A DNA stretch of 64,000 bases from Gadus chalcogrammus (taxonomy: Eukaryota; Chordata; Actinopteri; Gadiformes; Gadidae), in assembly GCF_026213295.1 (NCBI RefSeq), contig NC_079432.1:16686857-16750856 (forward strand), given 5' to 3'. Made by a program: the position numbers and the translations under genes. The notes under the pieces are model-generated. The model was not told the DNA's origin. It did no database searches and worked only from the letters and a program-made list of their open reading frames with translations. Of this stretch, positions 32,353 to 47,319 are shown piece after piece. Numbering within the stretch: position 1 is the stretch's first letter; each line of letters begins with the position of its first letter.

Positions 32353-34465
32353 CATGCACCCATTCAGAGCCCATGGAGAGCATCAATGGAACACAACCTG
32401 ATGCTCCCCTTTCTTATCTCATTAGCCGGCTATAGAAACATAGGAGCATAATGGAGGGGAATTAAGTGCCCCGTGTGGATGTCGGACAAGGGGGTGTGTG
32501 GGGTGGGGAGGGGGGAGGGGGGGGGGGGGGAGAAGTAGGATGGGGACAAGGGCTAACTAGCCCGCGGCGCGCCTTCTTCAGCTTTGTGCTGTGATTAGCA
32601 CCTACCACTGGGCTTATGGGTAATAGACGAGCCCTGTGGGACGCAGCTGATGTTTTAAATGGACACTTAAACAGCCCAGGACGGGCCGGCGGGGAGGGTG
32701 GCGGGCCGGCGGGGAGGGGGGCGGGCCGGTGGTGAGGGGGGCGGGCCGGCCCACGTCGCTGGCCGAAGAGGACGGCGGTCGTGTGCATGGCCTGTGTAAG
32801 AGGAGCAGGGTTTAGCATGTAGATGCACTAGGCCACCGTGTCATAGGTGGCGGCACACGTCATGGTTTGGTACATGTGCCGATGTGTGAACGCACAACGT
32901 CACACACACACTCACACACGCACACACACGCTCACACTCTCACACGCGCACGCACCAGACCTTCAATCCCTCTGTTGAATTACAAATTGGGGGATCATGA
33001 CAAGATTACATTTAGATAAATGTCCATGTCAATCTATCCTTATAATATATCAATATATCTGTGATTGACTGAAATACTTCAGCAGTGAACATTAATAGTA
33101 ACAGCTGTGATTATCAGACTGTAAGCTGTAATCTATTTTGGCTGAAAACCTAAACAGTCGTACGACCACGGGAATTCTCCAAACCTTCACAGAGAGAGAG
33201 AGATTTACATTTTCCCTCTGCCCGTGAAAGGAAGCCTTTAATGCTTTGTCACCCAAGAGCCGGCTAAACTCTTGAGCAAACAGGAACTTTGTTAACCACC
33301 CCCCCCCACCCACACAACTCCAATCCCAGAGTTCACCGTGAACCAAGCAATGCGTCCGCGTTGTGATTGAGCTGAACACAAAAGACAAAGCAAACATGAA
33401 ATAAGACCAAACTCTAAATCACATCTTTAACACTCTTTTAGCACTTTCTCTTCTTTGCTCAGCCCGAAACAACAAAACAAAACTTTATTGTAGAGCAAAA
33501 TACAATAATGACAATAATTGGAAAATAAAATTGTTATTAATATTGAACAGTATCATTCAGACAACAAGAGTTTAAAACAATATTCAACAATAAAACTCAG
33601 GAAACGACTCGGTGCGTTTGATTCCGGTGGTAACTGCGACACAAGCTTATTTCCGATCGCTCCATGAGTCAATGAAACCGCAAATGCAGCGAACAAATTG
33701 CTGCCCATAACTCAATCAATTACAGTAAATGGTGTGTCCTGACATGTGTTGATAAACTCCTGTAATTACTTCTGAAAAGGCTCATCGTAGGTCTTACACT
33801 ATTACTTTGCGGCGATGTGGCGTTAAGTAGCTAACGAGATTAGCCTTCCAGTCACGTTTCCCCACTAACTCAGACAATGGACAACTTTCCTAGTGTGTGT
33901 GTCTCCTGCCGTCCCCTCCTCTCGGCCCCCTCAGACCCTCACAGCTCTTCAGAAGATCAGAAAACAAAACCAAAAGTAAGTTGAAAAGCAAACAAAAACA
34001 ATGGATCCTATTTCAGATGTAACATCACTAGTGGGGTAAAAATAATGCCAATTATTGCTCTATTTCTCCATGAGCTTCAAACAACTTTTAACAACTTTAT
34101 TTTTCTGCTTTGATTCAACAAATCAACCTTAACCCTTACCCAATTTCAAAGATGCAATTATATGCTTGCGAAAATAGATAGAACTTTGGACATTAATTGC
34201 ACAAGTAGATTTTGACAATCTCAACAAGGATTATCAAACTTTGAAGGCGGGGGGGGGGGGGGCAACATCGATGCGGCTGACATATGCTGCTGGAGTCCAG
34301 CCGCGGGATCGAGCCCTGTGACAATGCTACTGCGGGAATCCTAATGAAGGCCTCTTCTAAGCAGCTATCTCACACCATCTGGTACCACTACTGCCCTCAG
34401 CTCGGAGGGAGATCGTCAGGAAGATGGGTGGGACACAAAATAAATATAGACCCATCATCTAGAAC

Positions 34466-34706
<241 letters not shown>

Positions 34707-34938
34707 CTTCACAATGCGGTCACATTCACAAAGAATCACATACACACAGAAACCACACGCACACGATCACACAAACAGAGGATCACAGATACACATGAAG
34801 AGTACACCCATGCACAAAACGCTACAAACCATACGCGCACACATTACACAGATTGCCGCATGCATCCACAAACAAACATCCAACGGAAAACCATGCAAGC
34901 ATTTCACATGCATCCGCACATGTGCCTGCAAGCACGCG

Positions 34939-34982
<44 letters not shown>

Positions 34983-35039
34983 CCACACCTTTATTGAAGA
35001 CACACACCTAGCTCCCGAGCTCCTCTGGTGTCTGCGGCA

Positions 35040-35330
35040 GGGGGTGTGATGTCACCTCAGCCCGCCGCGGCTTCCTATTGGCCGCGGTGCCTCAAACCCT
35101 CTGTTGATATATTAGTACAATGCATTGATTATGCTGTAATCCAATCACCCGCCTGCTATTGATCTTTTATAGAGCGCCCACCGCCGCCCCGCACCAGCCC
35201 GCCCCCGGAGGAGTCTCCTGGCAGCTAATTGGCTTATGAAATAATCCAAACATTTTGCTTTGGCCACACTGGAAGAGATCAATACGCAGCTTAGCTGCCG
35301 CATTCCAATCAATGGCGGAGAACCACATGT
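35040..35330. promoter_or_regulatory. Candidate non-coding element downstream of sim1
   Basis: Unique sequence with CAGCTAATTGGCTTATGAAA, ATTATGCTGTAATCCAATCA and TTGATCTTTTATAG, motifs of homeodomain and CCAAT/GATA type. It sits between a CA tract and a TC tract. Confidence 0.25.
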
Positions 35331-35537
35331 CTCCCGTCTCTCCCCTCTCCCACCGCCCCCGCCACGCCGGGCCCCACGGAGAAAAACATGTTTCATGCTC
35401 GTTTACCCACACACTTTATCCTTGTCTTTGACACGGCAGTTCAATCTGTCCCCCCCCGCCACCCCTCTTCCCAGGATGCTCTCCTCTTCTCCGCCATGCC
35501 TCTCTCTCTTCAAACGATTCCCCTTGCGGTTTCTCCT

Positions 35538-35541
35538 TTCC

Positions 35542-35572
<31 letters not shown>

Positions 35573-35735
35573 TGTCTCTATCCCTCTCTCTGTCTCTCTC
35601 GCTGTCACCACTCTATCATTCTCTCGCCTGGTCCTCTCTTCATCAGACCCAGTCCCCTCTCTCTCTCTCTCTCTGTCTCACTCCCTCCCTCTCCCTCTCT
35701 CTCCCTCCATCTCCCTCTCTCTCTCTCTCTCTCTG
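35538..35735. repeat. (TC)n-rich polypyrimidine tract
   Basis: Interrupted CT repeats with CCCT and TGTCTC units. Confidence 0.93.
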
Positions 35736-37284
35736 GCCCTTGACTGAAGCCAGGCACTGCCAGTTAAGTTTCTACTTACCGGGAGGCCACATCTGACACC
35801 CAGCTGTGGGGGTCATGGGCTGTGGGGAGCAGCTGCGGGTCATAAATCACTCGCGCTGGAGGTGCTCTGGCACTCCTTCTGTCAGCCGTGAAACAAAGAC
35901 ATAGGACCGGGCCAGGGCGGGGCAGGGGGGGGGGAGCGGAGGTAAATGGGCCCAACCTGGAGGAGATGGACAACGCCCCCCGTTGGCGCAATGCAAGGAC
36001 GATAGTACGACCGATGCTATGGCTAATGCTAACGCTGACGCTAACACTAACGTCGCTGCACTGCAGTGGTAGCACGGTAGCCACAAGAGAGGTCCAGATG
36101 AGGATAGCCCCGGTAAGCCTGGGTTAGTGAATGAAAAAAAGGCAGAGAGCTCAAGGGTGACATGGTATGCAAACAATTACGGTTACACAAGAGTAACAGG
36201 GGGTTACGGGAGGGGGGGAGGGAGCTGGAGGCTTGATAGCTACAAGAATGAAAGATCCCCCTTGCCGAGTTGTTGCAGCTAAGACACCCCTGAAATTGAG
36301 AGCATCACGGGAACATTTGCGATGCATCTGGTACGTTGTTAGCAAAGCTGCCATTAGGCAAGGCTTTTATCCCACCCTCTTGTTGCCAGCAGAGCAATCA
36401 GTCATTATCTCTGCTTTTAGGTACATGCAAAGAAAGAATAGTTCTGATGGATAAGGCCGGATATTTCCTCACAGCCTCTTCATAACAAGCGTGCTTTTTC
36501 CTTTTGCAATGTGACCATGGAGGACTTATGTGTTAGGTGATGTGTGTGCGTGCGTGTTTTCCCCTACTGATCACGGCCCTCGCTTAATGCAGTAGACTGT
36601 AAATCTAAAGCCGCCGTCATGCACTTCAGAGCCAACCTCATGCATTGTTTCCACTTTACCCCACGCGAGGCCGCATTGCTGTTCCACTGAGATGATAAGG
36701 TGGACGAGGACATCGCACAATAAGACCGCGCAACAGAAACAATGCATGCCGACCGGGGAGAGAGAGACACACACCAATACAGAGGGGAAGACGGTGAGAG
36801 AGAGCGAGACGATAACAAGCCCTCGAGGAGCGCGGAGAACAGGAAGACGAGGAAGGGAGGCCTGGAGAGGAGGGATGGAGCCGAGTGCTTTGAGGACTCT
36901 CCTGGTGACGCGCATCCATCCCTGCTGAACCCAGGCCCTCCACAGCGCACAACATCTGACACTTCCAATAATGACATACAGACGAATACACCAGACACAC
37001 CGCCGCACTGCCACCAGGGAGCAGCCGTGTTATTGTGTCACCATTCAAACCTACTTATAATGCCTGTTTTATCAGTCATCCTTCATTGTCCATTATGTCC
37101 TGACTTATCCTTTTTTTCCCTATTTTTGTCATCTGTTGTTTTTGTGTGTTGATGGTTAGGTTATTTATTTATTTATTTATTTATTTATTTTTTTCCTTTC
37201 TTTCATCTGTTGTTTGTATGTTGATTTCTTCTTTGTTACATGCTTTTCCTTTTTTATCTGTTGTTTGGTACGTTGTTTTCTTGT

Positions 37285-37360
37285 GTGGACCCCAGAATGA
37301 GTAGCTGGTGTCTTTGGCATCAGCTAATGGGGATCCGAATAAACGAATAAACGAATGTCC
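37285..37360 (+). repeat. Teleost interspersed repeat tail
   Basis: It contains GGACCCCAGAATGAGTAGCT, then CAGCTAATGGGGATCCGAAT and AATAAACG repeats, a familiar end of fish interspersed repeats. A (TTTA)n tract lies upstream at 37160-37190. Confidence 0.5.
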
Positions 37361-38482
37361 CTCAATAACCATCCTCAACACCAAAAAAACCTGAAATGCA
37401 GTCATTGTGAATTTAGACTCGATAACAATTGAGGACCATCCGCTTTCTTTGTATTTGATCTGAACTGACATCAGTATTACTCCTTTCAAATTGCCATGTG
37501 TTTCCTTCATTGAATATCGGTAACTGCCTTTCCCTTATTGTCTGCTATACGTGCCAATAGTGTTCATTAGCCACTCACAGATTGTCGTCACTTCTGGCCC
37601 CGTGTTCAGACAATTACGTTGCTCACTGCTTCTGCTCTCAATCCATAATCAATCATATTTTTAGCGTAGAGATCTCAAAGCCTGCCATGAAGGAATTAAA
37701 CTGAGCTTGATCCACACAAAAAAAGGAAAGGAATCTAAAATCACTATCTCAAAATAGGTTCAAATGAGGTGCTTACTACTCTGCTTACTACTTTACAAAA
37801 CACTGCACCATAGCTACTTGGCCTCTTGTGGTGGCTGCAGTCTTTTGCGACAAGTACACCATTTTACTGTTCCCAGTGCGACCATTCAAGGAGCATTCAC
37901 AGCAAAGAGCAGAGACATCCAAAGACCTGGGAGCCAGCGAAAGGCACAAGAAATTCAGAGGTTATATGAAGGAGAAAAGGTGAAGAAACAGGGGCGAATG
38001 AGAGACGATGGCTCCTATACACCAATCTCTTTCTTCTTGTTCTCTGTGCTCCCGGCTCCGAGCGGGAGCGATCGATGGCCCCGTAATGAGGCTGGTATTA
38101 GCCAAGGTGTAGGGGGACTGCGACATGGCAAGGAGGGGGGCAGGTGAGGAGAGGGGGGAGGGCTGGTGGTAGGGGTGGGGGAAGTGGGGGTGCAGAAGCT
38201 GATTCCCAACTGCAAACATTGCTGCGGCCGCGGCAATCAGAAAGGGCCACCTGCAGACGCCAATTAAAGCCAGATGACCCTCTACCTGGATAATGACGAA
38301 TCCAATCTCACACACACCCTCCCCAGCCCTTTCCACACACACACACGCATGAGCACACAACCGTCCGGGAGCGCACACAAAAGGAAAAGGGGAAAAATAG
38401 GACACATGAGTATGTGAGCACATACACACACACACAGGTTCCATTTCTGGTGGTGGCGTTTTTGTCACCGATCAAAGGTTGT

Positions 38483-38658
<176 letters not shown>

Positions 38659-38761
38659 TATGGCGTGTGTTGAAGTTCAAGTTATTTTATTTGTCAAAGG
38701 CACAACATAACGGCAAGCAGTCATAGCTGCTTACCTGTTTATGTTTATGTGTATGTTTATG

Positions 38762-39086
<325 letters not shown>

Positions 39087-39800
39087 TCTGTGAGCGGCGG
39101 GGCGGAACAGAGCAGGCCTAACGGTGACAAACCGCTCCTAATCCCAAATTAGAAAAAGGACAGCACTCATGGCTGCCGCCACCGCACCCTTTCAACACAG
39201 ATTACCCACAATGGCTCCTGCCCATCCTCCAGCCCAGGACACAGCACACGGGCATGTGGGTTAGGAAGACAAGGGGGAGCACAGGATTTGTGTTTGGTTG
39301 GTTTCAAAGGAGAAAAGGGGGGGGGGGGTGGGGATGGGGGGGGGGAGATAGAGGGAGAGGCTGGGCTGGGGGTCGGGAGAAGAGGAGGAGGAGGAGGAGG
39401 AGGGGCCATCAGGTACACTCAAAGGAAGGCCAATCTGTTGCCTCGTCAATGGGCTCCTTCTGGTGGAGTGCCATGTGCAGGGTGGTGAACCGCCCTATGC
39501 ACCACCCCCCCCCCCCCCCACCCCCTCTGCCCCCTATCCGAACAGCCACCGCCGTCGGGCCATTGGTACCGCGGTTAAGACCAGCCCTCTGGATCAGGCT
39601 TGGGAGAGAGACACAGCAAGCCCAGGAGGATAGGACGGGGGGTGGTGGTCGGGTGGGGGGGTGGGGGGGTGGGGGGGGGGTCCTCTCAATAGAGGGATCA
39701 AGGCAAGGGGAGCGGGGTGGGCCCTTCTCCTGCTTAAGTTCCTCTTTGTGTGGCTGGCGGGTGTCTTCTGAGACAAACGCATCCTCCTGCCCAGTGTAAG

Positions 39801-39938
<138 letters not shown>

Positions 39939-40119
39939 TCTGGGTGCCCGACCCCAGGAACAGATGGAGAAGAGAACAGGGTCGCTGTTGAGACGAAGAG
40001 CCCTGAATGCTGAAAGGAGATGGGAGTGATCGTTATGTCATCTGTCTCCATGATGCGTCTCGTTGGAGACAAGTCCCCAAAACTCCTTCTGCCGCGTCCA
40101 ACACAGTCCTGGTTGAGAA

Positions 40120-40830
40120 GCCATGGTGGGCTTTAATCGCTTGCTAAGTGTTTGTGATTGTTATTAGACGCGTATGCATATTATACACAAATCTACGGCT
40201 GACACCTGCTGCACCGACTCTCTTCATGCTGTACCCGCTTGTTTCCACAACACCACTTAGCTGATATTCCTCCCCTCTCCTCCGTTCTCATCGCTCAGCC
40301 AAAAGTCATGCTCGTGGCTCGGCCCGCCAATCATGCTTTGACAGAGACTTCAACAATTTGGCAGGGTTTAATCAGAAATCTTTTGCTTTGGGGATGAAAT
40401 CTAAACTGTTCATTTGATGTCATTTCCCGCCATTGTGCGTGGAGCCACCACATCGCACGAGCCCAATCAGAGTGGCAGCGGCGTCTCGGCGAGCTACGAG
40501 CCATGCTATGCTAATCACATGCTAATCTAGTTAACACCAACACAGGGTCCTATGCTCCAGATTAATCCATCCGTGGCATATTCACGTTCCTATTAGCATA
40601 AATCAGGTTCACCCTGCTTTTGTAATTAGTGTTTTCATGTGAATGATAATAAGATATGGTGATTAGGTCATGGTGCCAGAATCAAAATCACTCGTCAGCT
40701 AACTCTACGCATGTTGGGCTATCAATATATGCTTCCTGGAGAACCGGTGAATAATACCGCTGAGGGAAATTGGATTTTGTGGGCAGATGAAGCAAATTGA
40801 AGGTAGACTATTATTCAAATGCTAAACTGG
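40120..40830. promoter_or_regulatory. Candidate non-coding element cluster
   Basis: Repeat-free, no ORF, with many TAAT and TGCTAATC cores, for example GCTAATCACATGCTAATC near 40510 and TGTAATTAGTG near 40622. It is the longest such island in the sim1-ripply interval. Confidence 0.3.
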
Positions 40831-43338
40831 GAGAATGATTGTTTTACTCAATGCTGATCTTGTAGAAAAGACGTGTAGTCAAATGTTGTGTGGGGCCGTC
40901 TACCCCCGAGAAGACCCCACAAGCGCCCCGCAGAGACTGACTGCTACTTCAGGGTTCATGCCACTCTGTGGCCTTGCGGTTTCACAGCTCGTAAAAGCCG
41001 GTTTCACACACAGCATGCGTCCGGGCTGCCTCTCCGTACACACACACGCTGTCTCACTCTCCATGAGACTGACAGGTACGGACATAAGAAGGAGGGTGTT
41101 TAGTGTGGGATAGCTGGTGTATCATCTGTAGGAAAGAAGCCAGGTAGTGAGTGGCTTTCATCCCATAATGCTCCATCATCACTGCTCCACGAGGTGACAA
41201 GAGAAGGAAATTAGCAGATTAGTTCATTATCTTAAATCACTGCGATGTACAGCAAGCTTGTGTTTTCTGCTTCCAACTTTCTGAAGGATTACCTCGATAT
41301 CAATATCAGGCCATAAAAGTTTGCTGGATGTGGCCCAGAAGCCAGCGATGGGGTCAGCAGCCTCCCATAGCCCCCCCTGGTGGAAAATCAATCAACACAA
41401 AAATAATGCACCTTTAATGGCTAGTGTTCACTTATGCCGCGACACTGGTGATCAATTTTAGGCTTTTACACAAAATATTGCAACAGCAGCAGGATTTATC
41501 TTAACAAAACACAGGGTTTATTTTACATTCCTTCAGGGGCCCTAATTAAATAAAAAGATCTGGCTCCACACTCTCCTCCTCGTATTCTTGTGCTGGATTT
41601 ATACATTACCCTTGTGTCAAATGAATGAATTAAATGATAGAGGCTACAAAAACTAAAGAACCAGCACAGTATAACATCTGTGGTTCCCTGGCTTCACCCT
41701 TGCTGCTGTGTACTGTCTTTATTGCTCATCGGCTATTCAGCCGGCCCCTCGTGTTTCATGGATATGTATGGTACTGACCCAGGGCCCTCTGAGTTAACCC
41801 CAGCCCCCGCATGGTGGCGCTCATTATGTCCCTCTGACCCGCTCTGCACCCACGAGGTGACCACGCTTCTGGTCTGGGAAGGAGCCCCATATAAAACATA
41901 TACTTATCATTGGTCTTATGTTTAAAAGGAGAACCCTTTGTTGGCTGTCCATCATGGTTTGTGACGATGCAACAGATTGATCCTTGTACTCCTGACCCTT
42001 GCAATGGCGGGGTTTTCATTGCTCAGGTCTCTTGAGATTTTGCATACATCATCAAGTCAATCCGCCGAGTCTAAACCCACTCATCCCTGTTGGCCAGGCC
42101 CTGGTCAACTGCTGATCATCGATTACTATTCCCTCATTGAAGGGGAAGAGGCAAACATGTACATGTTCATGACATCACTACCTGTGCATCCACATCTCAC
42201 AATACGCCTTAAAATCAAAGGGCATCTAGTGACAGCAAACCCCCATCATCACTCTATGGAAGGTCTTCTTGGCCCTAGATTGTCAAACCTGAATAGGACG
42301 TGTGGAGTTCAATGGCAGTGATGTTTATCTGTTGAGCGCTTGACTGATCGCGGGAGGAACGATGTTGTCACAGAGCCCAGTTATATAATCTGTCCAATTA
42401 CATTTTGGTTAGGGTTAGGGTTTCCTGATCACCTGATGGTAAAATCACGTGTCACTGACATCAGATGTTCAGATCTTCATTCACACTTTTCTTCATTCAC
42501 TTCGTTTCGAAAGTTGTGATTGGAACTGCAACCTGGAACTAAACACATAACTAACCCTGCTCTAGGTGTGGGGGACATACTTACTAAATCAATAAGTGGA
42601 GCATTGTTTTTTCCTGGGAATAGGAAACCTATATCTTTGGGGTAGAGCTCCAGAAAGCTCTGGCAGCTTATGCAGCATAATTGGCCCAGAAGCAATGAAC
42701 CCAGCTGCCACCTGCGACCGGAGTCAAACACTCATTCAAACCAATTGATACCGGCTTCAGAGCGTCTCCCCACATGGACTTCTCGACCATGTACATATAT
42801 ATATATATCCCAGAGCACTCTGCGCAGCACGCACCTTTCGTCTCGTAAAGCCGCAGCCATCAAGATATTTGGGAGAGAACTATGCACAACCATGCCTAGC
42901 TCTCTGGCTCGCCCGCTATCTCTCCATCACCCTCTCCCTCCCTCTGCTAGCTCTTGTCAAGGTGGTGAAATATCTGAACGAGGCGGGTAATGTGTTTCCA
43001 AGTTATCCGGGCCCCTCGCAGCTCAGTGGAGGCTGACCCCGCACCTCCTTCTGTCTGCTAAGAGGCCTTCAGGGAGGAATCAGCCCAAATTACCTTTATT
43101 GATCCGAGTGAGACAGGTGAATACCAAGCAGCTCTCTGCTTCTGCTCCTTCAGCCTGCTAATCTATTCTCCATCTGATCACTCCCTCCCTCGCTTGCCCT
43201 TCTTCTTTCTCTTCATAATGATACACTTTAGTGGATGTATGAGTAAGGTTTCCGTGATTGCGCATCTTTGTGTAGTAGAAGAGCGGAATGTAAACAGGAG
43301 GGATGAGATATTAATGGTGTAGGGATATAAGATTGACA

Positions 43339-43341
<3 letters not shown>

Positions 43342-43419
<78 letters not shown>
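43342..43419. repeat. (GA)n microsatellite
   Basis: About 39 pure units. Confidence 0.97.
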
Positions 43420-43420
<1 letters not shown>

Positions 43421-43479
43421 AGACCCTATCCTTATTGCGCGTATAGGGCACAGCGCTGATTCCGATTATTTATTTTAAT

Positions 43480-43770
43480 TTTGTTTGATGAGATTAAATC
43501 AACCTGCCTTCTAGTCGCTCCATCTTTGACATCGACGATCCTCCCGCTCCATGTTGTTCTGCCCTCAATCCCACGGTTGTCCTCTCACCCCAGCGTACAC
43601 ACCACTGTGGCAGTGGAAAGATACTCCATTAGGTCCAACATCGGAGTCAAATCAATGCGTGACTTATCAAATGAAATAGGGGATTATCGTGTAATCACCT
43701 GGCAAACGTCGCTGAAATTGTAATTATCTTCACGGCACATGTCTCACGGAGGAGAGAAGATCAAACTAAC
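43480..43770. promoter_or_regulatory. Candidate non-coding element
   Basis: It directly follows a (GA)n tract. It contains GGGGATTATCGTGTAATCAC and GAAATTGTAATTATC-type homeodomain cores and no convincing frame. Confidence 0.25.
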
Positions 43771-44852
43771 TATTTATGTTGGGGAGGGAAGGATACAATA
43801 ACAAGATGTTTGATGCATGCACTATGACTTTGACATTGTATGTCGAGTCACTACTGCTTTTTCTCAGTGTCCTTTTCCACACTTCTACCAGGTTAATAGA
43901 CATGGTCTATTTATAGAGGCAGGTCGTGCACATCACTGTGGAGTGCAGGTTGTAAAATCTATCAGCATAATGAACACACCGTGTCTGTCACTTAACAGGT
44001 AGGCTATGTCGTGTAAACCATTAAACCAGTTCAGTGTTGGGGCCTAAGGGTACAATACACACACCTCACCCACAAATCACAAGCCCGTAGATGTTGAGGG
44101 AAAGGGCAAGACTGCCCCCAAGTGTGGTTAAAAAGAAAGTACACATGCATTTAGGTTATAGGCCTATGCACCCCCTGCTGGTTAAAAGGATTCACAACAT
44201 AGAGGTCCACACAGAAGATTCATGAAGATCCCCGTTACTCTCCTAAAAATACTGTGTGGTTCCGGAAGTAAGAATCCCATTCATTTTCTAATGTCGTAAC
44301 CATCCAAAGTGTACGTACCACATGGCGTTATAATTTGAAACTACTGTATGCTACTGTAGAAGCCACAAGTTAAATAAAGGAAATGTTAGTTTTAAAAAGA
44401 ACAGGAATGATTCGCGATGTCTTTGAAACCACTACACTACCCATAAATCCTTAAGTGTGACACAACGTCTTTGATAGGTGGAGCTCGCTGTTATCATGGA
44501 AACGTTCATGAACTCGATCGCTTACCACAGCAACCAGTAATTTAATTTATTAAAATTAGAGTTGTGGTTAGAGCTGTAGTAGAAATGAGCTGTACATTTT
44601 GAAAAATATGTTGATATAGAATATACGAAGAAAAATAAAAGTACAAATATATGATATAGCAGTAGCACTACCAGAAAAGCTAGGAATACATAATGTTGAC
44701 TGAATACTTAACTGGAATACAAGACTGAATTCACATCTATTACTGTAAAATCTAGTAACGTTATTAAGCGTTGACTGCAGTCAGCAACGCAGGGACTATA
44801 CCATGTCGATAACAACACCATAAACTTCTTTATGAAACACTAGAGGCCTACA

Positions 44853-44901
44853 TACACACACAAACACACACACACACGCACGCGCACGCGCACGCACACG
44901 C

Positions 44902-44980
<79 letters not shown>
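44853..44980. repeat. (CA)n with CGCACG segment
   Basis: GCACGCGCACGC segment near 44878-44910, then pure CA. Confidence 0.97.
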
Positions 44981-44982
<2 letters not shown>

Positions 44983-45560
44983 ACGATTTTACTAAAGTCA
45001 ATGGAGAAAATTAATGGGAAATGTACTTCCGGAACCAGAGCTGTTCCAAAAGGGGGTGCATACAGAACATAATAGTGTTCTATATCTATGGGGGCGGTCT
45101 CTGTTGCGCTCTAAACCCCTTCAGATTAGCACTATTTCCCAAATGATATTTCCAAGTTTTCAATGACATTATAAGAAAAACATAAGTGAGCAACTGAAAT
45201 GTTGGTCCCCGTGTTCTCTAGTCTGATGTTTTTGTGAACACACGCATGACACAAACACATATACAAAGGATTTTGAATGCAAACCCTATTCCTCAATTTA
45301 CAACACACAACTCAACGCATCAGTGTTTTTCTCTTTTCATGTTTTAGAATTAGTTGTAGTGAGAGTAGGGTAGACTGAGTGCATGTCTCATATATTTTTA
45401 TAATGTAAGTTACAAGCACTCATAATAACAATGAATACATATATTTATAATAATACCATTCAAATTATTATAATGATAATGAAAGGCCTAACCATTATAC
45501 AGCTAATATTCACACAAAGGTCATTCATGATTTGAATAAAATAATACATTATAATTGCAC

Positions 45561-45566
<6 letters not shown>

Positions 45567-45649
<83 letters not shown>
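45567..45649. repeat. (TA)n then (TG)n compound microsatellite
   Basis: TA run to ~45613, then TG from ~45619. It ends about 95 bp before the small ORF at 45744. Confidence 0.95.
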
Positions 45650-45653
<4 letters not shown>

Positions 45654-45743
45654 CTATTCTCATCTTAAACACAACAATAATGGCTTGAGAACTAAATAAA
45701 GTAATACACAGCAACAATTACATTCCACTTAAACAAAACTGTC

Positions 45744-45989
45744 ATGGCTTCTTTCTTGTGGCTGTTCCTGGTTGTTGTGACCATGGGAACCTGGGTTTTA
45801 TTGCGTAAGAAAAAGAAGAAATGTCACACCATGACGGGTCACACTTTGTCACCTTCCCCGGTGCTGATCGCCACACTTCCAAGGCACACGCTGTCCCGCT
45901 CTCTGAGCAGTTCCAACAAGGTTGTGTATCCCGGCAACCGACAATGGTCCAAACAAACTGCCACAGAATATGACAAAAGGGAAAAATAG
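45744..45989 (+). CDS. Putative small membrane-anchored protein (unassigned ORF)
   Basis: This is an 81-residue ORF starting ATGGCTTCTTTC. The N-terminus (MASFLWLFLVVVTMGTWVLL) is a continuous hydrophobic segment followed by R and five K residues, the layout of a signal-anchor with cytosolic tail. The remaining ~55 residues are Ser/Thr-rich and basic. AATAAA hexamers occur downstream near 46052 and 46104. I do not recognise a family. The opposite strand is also open over the same span, so chance cannot be excluded. It could be a real short gene, a last exon or non-coding. Confidence 0.25.
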   Translation: MASFLWLFLVVVTMGTWVLLRKKKKKCHTMTGHTLSPSPVLIATLPRHTLSRSLSSSNKVVYPGNRQWSKQTATEYDKREK

Positions 45990-47319
45990 TTTTTGTGTTC
46001 ATTGAGTCATTTTTTGTGTGGTTCTCTCTCTGAAATTTTGTAATGATGTGGAATAAAGATGTTTATATCACTTTAATAACTGTATAAAAAGTGTAAGAAA
46101 GCGAAATAAACTATTATCTTAAATATTGCTTGTTGGCGGTAGAATCTGTATTAGCGTCTCCATATTGTTCCATGTTGTTCAGAGGGCCGGGGTGCATGCT
46201 TTTAGTTCAAAACCAAACACAGCTGATTTAGAGGTGTGTAATGTTCTCACTTCTACTCACATTCCCTGGCACCACCTTCAGCCTCACCTAGCCATGGGAA
46301 ACACACACCAGGGACCCAGTGTTGTAACAGGACTAAAGTTCAGCAGAGCTCAGAGGTATGGATACCAGAGATCCATATCTGATGGGGGAGGGGGGAATAT
46401 ATATAATATATTCTTTGTGACAAACAAAAAAACAACAGATATCCTACCTAGCAACTATATACTTCTCCATTCTATAATATTATAGAATATTCAAGAATTC
46501 ATATATATAATAAATATTCTAGTCAACACAATTGATCATATTTTTGTAACAATAGTGTGTCTGAATGAGAGGTATTCATTGATATGAGCACAAGCTAATG
46601 GGAGGCCTCTTATTGTTCAGTGTTTCTGTTAAATAACACAATAGAAGGTGTACACGCCCGCCATAACCATAGAATATGTAAGAAAGAGCCAAGCCAGAGA
46701 CTACATGGTAAACAGTCAAAACCTCTGAAGTGAGCAAACTACATATTTAGACATATTTCAGATACAAGAGAAAAGTATATGCTGGTTATGAGTGGAGTTT
46801 CAGTGGTTTCTAGTTGGGGTTAATGGGGTCAGCGAATCAGTCAAGTTTAGTCCAAACACCTCTCACCCAGAGGTGTTTGATGGTCACACCACCCGCTCAC
46901 ACTATCTGGTACCGCTGTATGTCTCACCTAGCCATGGGAAAAAACCTCCAGAGAAACTCCGGGAGGCCAGGGATACAACGGTCAGCAGGTTAGAGGGTCA
47001 CAATGACCAAGAGCTTGATAGTGCTTAATATGTACAAAGACTGGATAAATAAGTCACATGATTAAAAATAAATCTGTTTTCCCGCAAGGAGGTCAATATA
47101 TGTGTGATGAAATTGGGTCGGAAGGTTGGCTAACATGGCAAACTGAAGACATTGCAGTATGCTTAGGTGGCTTCACATTCATACGCTTTGACCGGGACAC
47201 AGAAAGAACAGGGGAATCAATCGGGGGCGGTCCATGCATGGCTGTAAATTACAACGAATTTCACGCCACTACGAAATCATGATGGTGTCGTTTCGTCCCC
47301 ACTATCTTCCCAGTGAATT

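Noticed and set aside
45742..46002. Minus-strand ORF opposite the small putative membrane protein
   Set aside because: No recognisable features. The + frame has the better hydrophobic start and downstream AATAAA, though neither is proven.
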